Assembly (NCBI GenBank): GCA_964567045.1
Contig: CAZMLE010000018.1
Coordinates: 1-61,374 of the forward strand
Reading direction: 5' to 3'
Origin: JAFNGF01 sp964567045
Lineage (GTDB): Bacteria > Planctomycetota > Phycisphaerae > Sedimentisphaerales > Anaerobacaceae
Length of the DNA: 61,374 nucleotides
How positions within the stretch are numbered: position 1 is the first letter of the stretch; each line of letters begins with the position of its first letter. Positions 8,326-17,048 of this stretch are shown in pieces. A program made the translations under genes and the position numbers. The notes under the pieces were generated by a model, which searched no databases, was not told the origin of the DNA, and worked only from the letters and a program-made list of their open reading frames with translations.

Positions 8326-8788
8326 GTGGTATAGTATGCTTAGGATACTGCGACGTGGTTGGTGGGGCATCCATTCTCCGTAGCAGAGATTCCAGCGTTC
8401 GTAGCCGTAACTACGGCGGAGTCGGCACTGCGAAGGATGAAAGCCCTGCCCTACCCCTTAATACCATTCACTAATTAACTAATCCACCAATGGCCAATCT
8501 GTGTTAATCCGTGTTGAAAATAATAGATCGCTCGGCAGCGCTCGGCACGGGGTCTATGTCAATCTGCGGTACGTGTCAATCTGTGGTTTGGGAAGATTCA
8601 AATGCGCGAATTCGCCGAACAGCTCGGCGGCCTTTCGGCCGCAGGCGCGAGCTGCTTCTGTTTCGTTGTGGAATTAGCCGACGTGGTAGGTTCTGTTATT
8701 GCACCTTATCGCGGCTGCCCATTTGACGGGCATTGACGTAAATGAGCAGGCCTGATACAATTCACTTTTTGGCGGGGGCAAGAGTTGT
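8326..8788. other. Intergenic stretch with dispersed repeats
   Basis: No supported gene. It holds words of the CTGTGTTAATCCGTG / TCAATCTGTGG repeat family (8497-8585) and a palindromic GGCGGCCTTTCGGCCGC (8627-8643). A 44-codon open frame from 8600 lacks a ribosome-binding site and resembles nothing known. This gap may mark the right edge of the accessory operon beside the tRNA. Confidence 0.4.
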
Positions 8789-8863
8789 GGTGAAAGTAGC
8801 TCAGTTGGATAGAGCACTGGACTGTGGATCCAGGGGTCGCGGGTTCAAATCCCGTCTTTCACC
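8789..8863 (+). tRNA. tRNA-His (anticodon GTG)
   Basis: Complete cloverleaf. The acceptor stem is GTGAAAG / CTTTCAC with an extra 5' G opposite C, as expected for tRNA-His. The D arm contains TAGCTCAGTTGG, the anticodon stem is CTGGA/TCCAG with loop CTGTGGA (anticodon GTG), and the T arm is GCGGGTTCAAATCCCGT. The encoded 3' end lacks CCA. The next gene starts four bases downstream. Confidence 0.95.
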
Positions 8864-8866
8864 CTT

Positions 8867-10510
8867 ATGAAAAGATGTATATCCTGGTTTGCTCGTCGGG
8901 ACGGAGCCTCCGAAGAATTCAAAAATCAAAAGGCAAAATGTAAAATTAAGGATGTCATTGCCGCTTTGCGGCAATTCCTCAATTTTGATTTTTTATTTTT
9001 AATTTTTGAATTTCCTAAGTTCACGGGCACTTTGTTCTGCATCCTGGTCATTAGCTGCGCGGCTTGGGCGGCTGACCAGCCACAGTGGGGCGAAAAACAC
9101 TCGCGAAACATGGTATCGGACGAGACCGGTCTTGCCGATACCTTTGACCTAGCTACCGGCAAGAACATCAGATGGGTAGCGCCATTAGGCAGCGAGACCT
9201 ACGCCACCCCTGTGGTGGCGGGCGGCAGGGTGCTGATCGGCACCAACAATAATAATCCAAGAGACGCCCGGCACAAAGGAGACCGCGGCGTACTTTTGTG
9301 CCTGGATGAAAAAGATGGAAGCCTCTGCTGGCAACTGGTCGTGCCCAAACTTGGCCCCGACCCGTACCTGGATTGGCCGAGGGCTGGCATTGTCTCGGCG
9401 CCTACCGTCGAAGGGCAGCGGGTCTATGTCGTGAGCAATCGCAACGAGGTGATGTGCCTTGATCTGGCGGGCCAGGCCAACGGTAACGATGGTCCGTATC
9501 AGGACGAAGCCCGCCATGCAACTGTGGAAGGCGTTGAGCCGGCAGCGCTGACTGAGAAGGATGCGGACATAATCTGGCTGTATGACATACGGGCTGAGCT
9601 CGTGCCCCCACACGATGAAGCTCACAGCTCGATCCTGATTGACGGGCAGTTCCTGTACGTCAACACAAGCAGCGGAAAGGACAGCTCCCATCGGCGCGTT
9701 CGCGTCCCTGACGCCCCGAGCTTGATAGTGCTCGACAAAACAACGGGCCGGCTTATCGCCAAAGATAATGAGCAGATCGGGCCTAAGATATTCCATTGTA
9801 CGTGGTCGTCGCCCGCGCTTGGTGAGGTCAACGGGCGAAGGTTGATATTTTTCTGCGGCGGCGATGGCGTCGTCTATGCGTTCGAGCCGATGAAGTCCGC
9901 TCCGCCGATGAGGGTGGTGGAGAATCTAAAGAGAGTCTGGCGATTCGATTGCGATCCTACGGCGCCAAAAGAGAATGTGCACCAATACATTGGAAACCGC
10001 GAAGAAAGCCCGAGCAATATCAAGAGCATGCCGGTCTTTTACAAAGATCGGCTGTACGTGACCGGCGGAGGTGACATCTGGTGGGGCAAAAACCAGGCCT
10101 GGCTCAAGTGCATCGATGCGACAAAGACGGGCGACATAACCGGCACCGGCGAGATTTGGTCGTACCAATTGGAACGCCACTGCTGCTCTACGCCGTCAAT
10201 CTACGAGGGTTTAGTTTTTGTCGCTGATTGTGCAGGTAAAATCCACTGTGTGGATGCCGAGACCGGCAAGTCTTACTGGACCCACGATGCCGAAGGCGAG
10301 ATGTGGGCCTCGACACTCGTGGCCGACGGCAAGGTCTATGTTGGGACACGCCGGGGCAATTTCTGGATATTGGCTGCCAGCAAAGATAAAAGGGTCATAG
10401 GCTCGATTGATTTGGACAGCCCCATTGTCGGCTCGCCCGTAGCCGCTAACGGCGTGCTCTATGTTGCCACAATGAAGAACCTCTACGCAGTGAAAGCATC
10501 CCAGAAATAG
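8867..10510 (+). CDS. Exported PQQ-like beta-propeller protein
   Basis: 547 residues. After a hydrophobic export segment (about 53-68, ending CAAWAA) the protein consists of repeated propeller blades of the PQQ/BamB-like type, with motifs such as VVAGGRVLIGT, GVLLCLDEKDGSLCW, GQFLYVNTSS and GKIHCVDAETGKSYW. Such proteins are abundant in Planctomycetota; no enzymatic residue set for a quinoprotein dehydrogenase is evident. The first 52 residues are odd: nt 8917-9015 is an AT-rich inverted repeat (ATTCAAAAATCAAAA ... AATTTTTGAATTT) read in frame before the signal segment. The true start is therefore uncertain, and no ribosome-binding site is seen before 8867. Confidence 0.8.
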   Translation: MKRCISWFARRDGASEEFKNQKAKCKIKDVIAALRQFLNFDFLFLIFEFPKFTGTLFCILVISCAAWAADQPQWGEKHSRNMVSDETGLADTFDLATGKNIRWVAPLGSETYATPVVAGGRVLIGTNNNNPRDARHKGDRGVLLCLDEKDGSLCWQLVVPKLGPDPYLDWPRAGIVSAPTVEGQRVYVVSNRNEVMCLDLAGQANGNDGPYQDEARHATVEGVEPAALTEKDADIIWLYDIRAELVPPHDEAHSSILIDGQFLYVNTSSGKDSSHRRVRVPDAPSLIVLDKTTGRLIAKDNEQIGPKIFHCTWSSPALGEVNGRRLIFFCGGDGVVYAFEPMKSAPPMRVVENLKRVWRFDCDPTAPKENVHQYIGNREESPSNIKSMPVFYKDRLYVTGGGDIWWGKNQAWLKCIDATKTGDITGTGEIWSYQLERHCCSTPSIYEGLVFVADCAGKIHCVDAETGKSYWTHDAEGEMWASTLVADGKVYVGTRRGNFWILAASKDKRVIGSIDLDSPIVGSPVAANGVLYVATMKNLYAVKASQK

Positions 10511-10578
10511 GCCTCGCAGGGTATAAATTGCCAACAAAAAGTGTTGCATATTATTATCTTGGGAAGAAGGAGGGTATT

Positions 10579-11010
10579 ATGACGGCAGAATCCGGATTGA
10601 AATGGGTGTTGCGTTTCATCGGCGTCACAACAATACCTGCTTTCATTGCGGCAGTGATGCCTCAATCCTGGCTTGCCTATATGGTCAGTAAGGCTGAGCC
10701 GGGAACCTCGACGGGAATTCTGGTAACTTACCTGGCACGGATACTGATGCTCACGTATGCCTTTATAGGGCTGCAGTGTTTTATCTTCTCTACCGACATA
10801 AAACGTTACCGCCCCCTGGTTTGGATCCTGGGTGTTGGAACTGTAGTCGTTACTCTCGTTGGTATAGTTGCCCTCTTCGCTGGTGTAGTACCGGATCATC
10901 GCGTCGGCTTTTTCTGGGTTGTATTTGGTGATTTTACAGACGGCCTTGTCAAGGGTATCCTGCTTGTAATCCTTCTTTTACGTATCCCACGCGGCCATCC
11001 TTATTATTGA
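10579..11010 (+). CDS. Four-helix integral membrane protein
   Basis: 143 residues with four predicted membrane helices (about 12-30, 46-64, 77-99 and 115-135); family not recognised. The start at 10579 is set by AAGGAGG seven bases upstream, in preference to an earlier in-frame ATG at 10528. It follows a PQQ propeller and precedes the RAYT element with inverted REP-like sequence starting 19 nt after its stop. Function unknown. Confidence 0.75.
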   Translation: MTAESGLKWVLRFIGVTTIPAFIAAVMPQSWLAYMVSKAEPGTSTGILVTYLARILMLTYAFIGLQCFIFSTDIKRYRPLVWILGVGTVVVTLVGIVALFAGVVPDHRVGFFWVVFGDFTDGLVKGILLVILLLRIPRGHPYY

Positions 11011-11029
11011 GGTATTGGAGCAAGGTAGG

Positions 11030-11052
11030 GTGCGATGTTTCGCACCAATTGA
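11030..11052 (+). repeat. REP-like palindrome, left flank of RAYT
   Basis: Begins GTAGGGTGCGA and folds on itself (GGTGCGA / TTCGCACC). Its reverse complement recurs on the other side of the transposase at 11683-11705 with a single mismatch over 23 bases. A half-copy (GCGATGAATCGCACCAATT) follows at 11058-11078. Confidence 0.8.
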
Positions 11053-11093
11053 AAGGTAGCGATGAATCGCACCAATTACGGGAGAATAGATGC

Positions 11094-11666
11094 ATGCCGG
11101 ACTATAAACGATGGTTTTGCGATGGCGGGACATATTTCTTTACCATCGTGACATACAACCGGCGAAAGATATTTTGTGATTCTCATGCCCGTGCATCTCT
11201 GCATCGGGCCATGGCTGAAGTCCAGGCTTCGCACCCTTTTGAAGTGTTGGGTGTTGTGCTTTTGCCCGACCATTGTCACTGTATATGGAAGATTGCGGAT
11301 GATGACGACAATTTCTCTGTAAGATGGGCAATGATAAAAAGGAGATTCACGAAATTATGGCTTACCTGTGGCGGACAGGATGTGCCGGTATCGGCATCGA
11401 GAACCCAAAGAGGGGAGCGCGGCGTTTGGCAGAGGCGGTTCTGGGAACACCTGATTCGCGACCAGCAGGATTTTGCCCGACATCTGGATTACATCCACTA
11501 CAATCCGGTAAAACACGGATATGTGAAATGTCCTCATCAATGGAGGCATTCGAGTTTTCATCGTTGGGTCAAAGAGCAAGTTTACGAGTTTGATTGGCTT
11601 TGCCAATGCCAGGAAAATCGTAGACCTCCTAATTTTGAGGTTATTTCTCGTACTGTAGGAGAATGA
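11094..11666 (+). CDS. REP-associated tyrosine transposase (RAYT, Y1/IS200-like)
   Basis: 190 residues. The HUH-type motif is HCHCIW within LLPDHCHCIW at about 57-66; the family's catalytic Tyr probably lies in LDYIHYNPVKHGY (about 128-140). N-terminal YFFTIVTYNRR and C-terminal WRHSSFHRWV are also family features. It is a single-strand DNA transposase believed to mobilise REP palindromes rather than itself. The start at 11094 follows GGGAG; the longer upstream frame is only REP sequence. It is flanked by inverted REP-like palindromes, and CCCTAC-ended hairpins of the same kind occur at 19942, 27692, 52301 and 60038, probably its products. Confidence 0.9.
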   Translation: MPDYKRWFCDGGTYFFTIVTYNRRKIFCDSHARASLHRAMAEVQASHPFEVLGVVLLPDHCHCIWKIADDDDNFSVRWAMIKRRFTKLWLTCGGQDVPVSASRTQRGERGVWQRRFWEHLIRDQQDFARHLDYIHYNPVKHGYVKCPHQWRHSSFHRWVKEQVYEFDWLCQCQENRRPPNFEVISRTVGE

Positions 11667-11682
11667 ATCGATATAATTAAAG

Positions 11683-11705
11683 TGGTGCGAAATATCGCAC
11701 CCTAC
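11683..11705 (-). repeat. REP-like palindrome, right flank of RAYT
   Basis: Reads TGGTGCGA...CGCACCCTAC on the plus strand, the reverse complement of 11030-11052 apart from one base. Together the two bracket the transposase in head-to-tail inversion, the classic REP/RAYT layout. The gap onward to 11931 holds no gene I can support. Confidence 0.8.
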
Positions 11706-11931
11706 ATGCTGGCGGGCGTGGCGTGACTTTCCCACCAAACGAATGGCGGGTAAACCTGCCACGATGTGCTTTCCCGATCAGGGATGGGCAAGCCATGCCT
11801 GACGAGGCCAACTGTCCCCCGAGGCGGCGAAAAAAAAACTCCCCAAAACACGTTACTTTTATATCGTTGGATGCCTTATCTAAATAGAAGGGGTGCACCA
11901 TTGAATATCTCTCGACGCGGCTCGAGACAGG

Positions 11932-11981
11932 TTTAGCCCCGCAATCCTTCGACCCGGCTCAGGACGGGTTTATTGCGGGGT
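11932..11981 (+). repeat. Composite hairpin repeat, left copy
   Basis: TTTAGCCCCGCAAT opens a hairpin closed by ATTGCGGGG; its loop contains the CTTCG...GCTCAGG element nested inside. An inverted copy lies at 12947-12994 on the far side of the outer-membrane barrel gene. A second small hairpin, GTTGCCGTACCGGCAAC, ending GGCTAAA, follows to 12006. Confidence 0.75.
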
Positions 11982-12033
11982 CCGTTGCCGTACCGGCAAC
12001 GGCTAAACAGAATTGAGGGGAAGGAGACTAACG

Positions 12034-12918
12034 ATGGGAAAAAGAACGATTATACCAACGCTCAAAAGTACCCCGGCGCGCCGGGGGTTGCCATGTCTTG
12101 TGCTTGTGGCATTTGGCTTGGGCAGTTCAGCAGCTTTTGCCTTGGATCTAATGGGTCCTCCGGCGAGCGGCTTGAAACAAGGGCAATTCCATGCAGGCGT
12201 CGATTACTCCTACAGCCAGATGGACCTTAAACTGACCGAAGGTAGATGGATTGAGTATCTTGATCATAGCTCTCCCCTCTCAGGGAAATATGCGGAGTCA
12301 TTCACCTTGAAAGATTTCAAACTAAATAAAGCACATGTCAACATTGGATATGGCCTCGCCGACAACTGGGAGGGATTTCTACGTCTGGGCGGAGTAAACG
12401 CTAAGTTTGGCGACTCGAATTTTTATGAGGAAGGCGAGGAATTTGATAGCCAGACCGACCTTGCCATCGGCTGCGGTATCAAAGCAACCTTTTACGAAGA
12501 TGGTAACCTCAAGATAGGTGGATTGTTCCAAGTCAGTCGGGCAGAACTTGACGGAAAAATGAGGCCAAACGGCTGGCCGGTGGCTGGGGATTCCGTTCAG
12601 ATCGAACTTACCGAAATCCAAATCGCAGTAGGCCCAAGTTACAAGTTGGCGGACAACTTTTTGATTTACGGCGGGCCGTTCCTGCACTTCATTGATGGCG
12701 ATTTGGATGATGAGTACAGCGCCCCAGAAGTAGACGAAGAAGGTACCGTGACAGGTTTCCTAACTGGCAAAGACTCGTGGGCTATCGAAGAGAGATCAAT
12801 TTTTGGCGGTTACATTGGCGCCCAGGTGGACTTGGCTGAAAACTGTTCGCTCAACATCGAGTGCCAGCTCACCTCGGCTGCTGAAGCTATTTGCCTGGGC
12901 CTGCTCTGGAGATTTTAG
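12034..12918 (+). CDS. Outer-membrane beta-barrel protein
   Basis: 294 residues. A signal peptide (hydrophobic at 19-34, cut near SAAFA) precedes alternating amphipathic strands such as QFHAGVDYSYSQMDLKL, AHVNIGYGLADNWEGFLRL and SLNIECQLTS. It ends LGLLWRF with a C-terminal Phe, as BAM-dependent barrels do. The start follows AAGGAG with a 7-nt spacer. The protein is small for a porin and no specific family is recognised. The gene stands alone between inverted copies of a composite repeat (11932-11981 and 12947-12994), so the segment could in principle invert. Confidence 0.8.
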   Translation: MGKRTIIPTLKSTPARRGLPCLVLVAFGLGSSAAFALDLMGPPASGLKQGQFHAGVDYSYSQMDLKLTEGRWIEYLDHSSPLSGKYAESFTLKDFKLNKAHVNIGYGLADNWEGFLRLGGVNAKFGDSNFYEEGEEFDSQTDLAIGCGIKATFYEDGNLKIGGLFQVSRAELDGKMRPNGWPVAGDSVQIELTEIQIAVGPSYKLADNFLIYGGPFLHFIDGDLDDEYSAPEVDEEGTVTGFLTGKDSWAIEERSIFGGYIGAQVDLAENCSLNIECQLTSAAEAICLGLLWRF

Positions 12919-12946
12919 CGTAAAAACCCCGCAAGGGTTCCGCGGA

Positions 12947-12994
12947 ACCCCGCAATAAACCCGTCCTGAGCCGGGTCGAAGGATTGGGGCTAAA
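12947..12994 (-). repeat. Composite hairpin repeat, right inverted copy
   Basis: Its reverse complement, beginning TTTAGCCCC and ending ATTGCGGGGT, matches 11932-11981 apart from a two-base gap. It is immediately preceded by a GGTTCCGCGGAACC palindrome that may act as the barrel gene's terminator. Confidence 0.75.
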
Positions 12995-13127
12995 TATATT
13001 TAGCCGCCAAATTTATCCGCCAGACGGCAGCGGATTTATTTGCGGTTTTGCCATTGCTTTGCTACAATACAATGGTCTGGCAAGGCCTATCCCGTTCCGG
13101 CTCGGGCCTTTGCCGAGACGAGTTATT

Positions 13128-14600
13128 ATGAAAGAATCAAGACTAAAATGGCCGCAGGCGGTTTGGGTGGTGCTTTGTGTGGTTCTGGCCGCCGGATCGG
13201 CGTGGGCGGGAAGGACCGGTCGCAAGCAGTCTGCACCGGCTCCGAGTAGGCCCGCCCCAAGCAGGCAGAGCTCAGCACCTTCGCCTGCCCCCAGAACTCA
13301 GACATTTCATTCAACGCCGTCCGTCCCGCGCGCTTCGATGCCAAGCATCGACAGGTCCGCAAGTGCAATGGGAAGGAGCGGGACCTTAGGCAGTAGAAGC
13401 CAGAGGCTTTTCCAGAGTGGCAGCGCGTCCGGCAGAACATCCAGAAAAGTCGGTCCTGAATACGGGTCTTCTAATAGCGATAGGACCTTGAATGATAATA
13501 CACGGCTGCTGAGGCGGTCTGGTTCCGATAGCTCTGGGCGTACAGATATGGGATCAGGCAGCCGCATAGACCGCAAGGGCGGCCCCAGTTTGCCGCCTGG
13601 TGACGGGCCGGTTCTCAGTCCGGACCGGATTTCCAGAAAGGACGGCGGTCACTTCGAGTACCCGTACAGAGACAGAAGCTTCTACTACTACGATCGCCAT
13701 TATTATCCATCGCGCCCGATATTCTCTTGGATTTCTTGGCCCGATTGTTGTCGCCCGATATGTTACGACTACGGCCCGGAGTGCACGTTTGGCTTTTTCT
13801 GGCCGTACTACCATCGCAAATTCATCTTCATAAGCCTGGGCGGCTACTGGCCCTGCTACACGTACCGGCGCTACTACTGGTATGGGTGGCATCCCTATGA
13901 ATGGTATGGGCCATGTCCCCCCGAATATGTTAAGCTTGGCGATACCTATAATTACTACTATTACAATGCTCCGCCCGTAAAGTCACCTGACGCAAACGCT
14001 TTGGACCAGGCCGGCAAAAAACTCGAAGAAAGTCCTCCTGTAGGACCGCAGGAAAAAACTCAGGCGGATGGGTACTTCGAAGAAGGCGTCAAAGCCTTCG
14101 AGGCCGGCAGTTATGCCGCTGCTGCCGCCAAATTTGGCGCTGCTATGGAGCTTGCACCTGATGATATTGTTTTGCCTTTTGCCTATGTGCAAGCGGTTTT
14201 CGCCCAGGGTGAATATGAAAAGTCCGCCGATGCTCTGCGCGAAGTCTTAGCTAAAACGTCGCCAGAGAAAGAAGGCGTCTTTTATCCTCGCGGCCTATAT
14301 CCTGCCGACGACGCTCTGCAAGAACAGATAGAGCATCTCAAGACAAAGGTCACACAAGACCCTCTTGATGCGGACCTACAGCTTCTTCTGGGCTACCAAC
14401 TGCTCGGCATGGGCAGGTTGGATGAAGCGGCCAAGCCGCTGGCGAACGCCCGGCTGGACTATAACAACCATCAAGCCGCGACCCGGCTGTTGAGCCTGCT
14501 GGAAAAACTCAAAAAGGCCGATGAGAAGAAAGCAGGGTTGAATAAGCAAGAAACGACCCCGACAAATGTCGGGGCTGACGCACCGGACGCCTCTGATTGA
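13128..14600 (+). CDS. Exported Ser/Pro-rich protein with Tyr/Trp-rich module and TPRs
   Basis: 490 residues. The start at 13128 is chosen because it gives a proper signal peptide (hydrophobic 7-22, cut at GSAWA). A low-complexity Ser/Pro/Arg region (25-190) is followed by an aromatic module at about 195-275, with SLGGYWP, YRRYYWYGWHPYEWYG and GDTYNYYYYN. C-terminal tetratricopeptide repeats (from about 307, with DGYFEEGVKAFEAGSYAAAA) fill the rest. It is paralogous to the protein at 26499-28832, which has the same order of parts. I know of no function; a surface or periplasmic scaffold is a guess. The C-terminal tail is extended into an AT-rich repeat. Confidence 0.8.
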   Translation: MKESRLKWPQAVWVVLCVVLAAGSAWAGRTGRKQSAPAPSRPAPSRQSSAPSPAPRTQTFHSTPSVPRASMPSIDRSASAMGRSGTLGSRSQRLFQSGSASGRTSRKVGPEYGSSNSDRTLNDNTRLLRRSGSDSSGRTDMGSGSRIDRKGGPSLPPGDGPVLSPDRISRKDGGHFEYPYRDRSFYYYDRHYYPSRPIFSWISWPDCCRPICYDYGPECTFGFFWPYYHRKFIFISLGGYWPCYTYRRYYWYGWHPYEWYGPCPPEYVKLGDTYNYYYYNAPPVKSPDANALDQAGKKLEESPPVGPQEKTQADGYFEEGVKAFEAGSYAAAAAKFGAAMELAPDDIVLPFAYVQAVFAQGEYEKSADALREVLAKTSPEKEGVFYPRGLYPADDALQEQIEHLKTKVTQDPLDADLQLLLGYQLLGMGRLDEAAKPLANARLDYNNHQAATRLLSLLEKLKKADEKKAGLNKQETTPTNVGADAPDASD

Positions 14601-14631
14601 AAATTGTCAATTGTCAATTTACAATTACCTC

Positions 14632-15654
14632 ATGTCTTTTCTTGACCGTCGCAAGTTTATCAAAACCACGGGCGGTGGTTTGTGTGCCGCCGCATTGGGC
14701 GGATTGACATTAGGCTGCCCCGCACCAGTTGCCCAGCGGCGAAAGTCCTGTCCCTGGCAGGGGTCGGTGGTTCCCTTGCAGGTTCAATTGGTGCGGGGCT
14801 TCAAATATGCTATGTGCAATGAGAGCATGCCTCAATTAAGCTGGCCGGAGCAATGTCAAATTGTTGGTAATGCGGGCTACAAAGGAATTGAAGTCGCCGC
14901 GTTTACATTAGTTAAACAAGGCGTCCAGGAAATAACCGCTGTGAGGCGTCGAGAGATTGTCTCCGTGATGCAGGATGCCGGCATCGAATGTGTGGGACTG
15001 CATTGGTTGTTAACACCGCCGCCGAAAGGATTGCACTTTACGACGCCCGATGTCGTGGTTCGCCAAACGACCATCGCCTACTTTCACGAGCTGATTGATT
15101 TTTGCGCCGACCTCGGCGGAGGGTTCCCGCAAAGCGGGGGCCCGCCCTATATGATTTTTGGCTCACCCAAGCAACGCAATACAGTTGGCATTTCTGCTGC
15201 CGAGGCAAAAAAGTATTTTGCCGAAGGTCTGGCGAAAGTTGCTGGCCACGCACAGCAACGCGGCGTTAAGATACTCATAGAACCCTTAGCTAAAGGCGCA
15301 ACGGACGTCGTTAACACGCTTGCCGAAGCATTAGACTTGGCTAAACAGGTAGGTCATCCGGCTATTGCCATCATATTCGATTTTCATAACACCGGCGATG
15401 AGACCGAGCCATTTGATGTTTTGTTGAAAAAGTATTTGCAGTATATTCATCACGTCCATGTGCAAGAGATGGATGGCAAACACCTGGGCACAGGAACTGG
15501 TGCCAGAGACTATGTCAACGCTTTTCAAACGCTGAAGGATTTAAAGTACGGCAAATGGATTTCTCTGGAAGTATTTGATTTTTCGCCCGGCGGAAAGAAA
15601 ATTGCTGAAGAGTCGATGCGAACTCTAAAGCAGATTGAAAGCCAATTGGCATGA
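14632..15654 (+). CDS. Tat-exported sugar phosphate isomerase/epimerase-like protein
   Basis: 340 residues starting in DRRKFIKTT, a twin-arginine signal, with LGGLTLGC after it that could be a lipobox. The body is a xylose-isomerase-like TIM barrel (AP endonuclease 2 superfamily): SWPEQCQIVGNAGYKGIEVAA, CVGLHW, ILIEPLAKG and IIFDFHNTGD, with YIHHVHVQEMDGK and WISLEVFDF closing the barrel. Metal-ligand Glu and His residues of the fold are present in these motifs. The substrate is unknown. The start at 14632 lies directly after an AATTGTCAATT repeat and has no obvious ribosome-binding site. Confidence 0.8.
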   Translation: MSFLDRRKFIKTTGGGLCAAALGGLTLGCPAPVAQRRKSCPWQGSVVPLQVQLVRGFKYAMCNESMPQLSWPEQCQIVGNAGYKGIEVAAFTLVKQGVQEITAVRRREIVSVMQDAGIECVGLHWLLTPPPKGLHFTTPDVVVRQTTIAYFHELIDFCADLGGGFPQSGGPPYMIFGSPKQRNTVGISAAEAKKYFAEGLAKVAGHAQQRGVKILIEPLAKGATDVVNTLAEALDLAKQVGHPAIAIIFDFHNTGDETEPFDVLLKKYLQYIHHVHVQEMDGKHLGTGTGARDYVNAFQTLKDLKYGKWISLEVFDFSPGGKKIAEESMRTLKQIESQLA

Positions 15655-15698
15655 TGTCTTTGCGATAACGTCTGTGAGCGTGTGCAGGGAGGTTGCTT

Positions 15699-17048
15699 AT
15701 GAAGGTACATTTTCTCCTATTACTGTTTGTCGCTCTGGCTCTCAGTGCAGCTGGTAGGTCGTTCGCGTCGCAAGCTCAGCAGGATTTTTCGCCCAAACCG
15801 CAGGAGCAGCAATTGCTGCGAGCCATGCACTCGCAGATGAAAGAGTTGCCCACTATCACCGTCGGCCTGGAGAACGCGGCTCTTATTGGAAGCGACAACC
15901 GGGTATTGCAGGCAGCGGTTGACTACATCGCGGGCCTGGGCGGCGGCATAGTTGAAATCGGGCCGGGCCAGTATATTATGCACGATTCGCTGCATCTGCG
16001 CCCTAATGTCACCATCCGGGGCAAAAAAGACAAAACCACTTTGCGCAAGGCCGATGGGACTGTATCTGCTCTGGTTCTTGATGGCGATTTCGGTGAGCAG
16101 CAAATTACCGTAGCAGATCCGACCGGTTTCGCAGTTGGAAATGGAGTTGCAATCTGGGACGACCACGCGGGTGGATTTCATACGACCGTCGCGCGCATCA
16201 CCGGACGCAACGGAAATACTTTTTCCATCGACAAGCCGCTTATGGCCGATTGCATGGTCGGCAGTAATGCAAAAGCGGCAACCGTTTTTCCTGTCGTTAG
16301 TGCCTACGATACCGAAGGTGCACGGATCGAAAACCTCGTGATCGACGGGAACAAGCAGTCTAACACTAATCTGAACAGCTGTCGGGGGGCGGGAATTTTT
16401 CTTTACAGAGCCTTCGGTACTGTCATTCAAGGCTGCGTAGCTCGCAATTACAACGGCGATGGAATTAGTTTCCAGCAGTCCAACGATGTGACTGTGATAG
16501 ATTGTATTTGTGAGGATAATGCTTCTCTGGGAATCCATCCTGGCAGTGGGTCACAACGTCCTGTTGTCCGCGGCTGTATTGCCCGTCGCAATGGAACAGA
16601 CGGCCTGTTTCTGTGCTGGCGTGTTCGGCACGGACTGTTTGAAGATAATACTCTTGAGGAAAACGGGCAATTCGGAATTTCAATCGGGCATAAAGATTCC
16701 GATAACATATTCGCCCGTAACCTTATCCGCTTGAACCGCCAAGACGGAGTTTGTTTTCGTAACGAGTCATTAGGAATGGCCGCGCATCGCAATCGCCTGG
16801 AAGAAAACGTTATTGAAAACAATGGAGCCGGCGGACAAGCAGCCGGAATCCGCATTCGAGGCCAAACGAACGATCTTGTCTTTAAGAACAATGTCATTCG
16901 TGACACCCAAAGCGATGGAGCCAAAACCCAAAGCGTGGGCATTCTGATTGAGGAAAATGTCGGGCAGGTTATCTTACAGGGTAATAAAATTGATGCCCAA
17001 ACCAAGATTGATGATCGGCGGGCGTCGAAATCGAAAGACGGAGCATGA
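15699..17048 (+). CDS. Exported right-handed parallel beta-helix protein
   Basis: 449 residues with a signal peptide (5-22). The chain is built of short solenoid turns, for example GAGIFLYRAFGTVIQGCVARN, GDGISFQQSNDVTVIDCI and GLFEDNTLEENGQFGISIGH, the pattern of PbH1/NosD/pectate-lyase-like proteins. The early part (about 55-85) resembles the start of pectate-lyase-type helices (AAVDYIAGLGGGIVEIGPG). It probably acts outside the cytoplasm, on or near polysaccharide. The ATG at 15699 follows GGGAGG. Its stop codon overlaps the start of the PQQ propeller gene (ATGA), so the two are coupled. Confidence 0.8.
   Translation: MKVHFLLLLFVALALSAAGRSFASQAQQDFSPKPQEQQLLRAMHSQMKELPTITVGLENAALIGSDNRVLQAAVDYIAGLGGGIVEIGPGQYIMHDSLHLRPNVTIRGKKDKTTLRKADGTVSALVLDGDFGEQQITVADPTGFAVGNGVAIWDDHAGGFHTTVARITGRNGNTFSIDKPLMADCMVGSNAKAATVFPVVSAYDTEGARIENLVIDGNKQSNTNLNSCRGAGIFLYRAFGTVIQGCVARNYNGDGISFQQSNDVTVIDCICEDNASLGIHPGSGSQRPVVRGCIARRNGTDGLFLCWRVRHGLFEDNTLEENGQFGISIGHKDSDNIFARNLIRLNRQDGVCFRNESLGMAAHRNRLEENVIENNGAGGQAAGIRIRGQTNDLVFKNNVIRDTQSDGAKTQSVGILIEENVGQVILQGNKIDAQTKIDDRRASKSKDGA

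Noticed and set aside
8511..8726. 71-codon frame before tRNA-His
   Set aside because: Starts inside a dispersed repeat, Arg/Cys-rich and without a ribosome-binding site.
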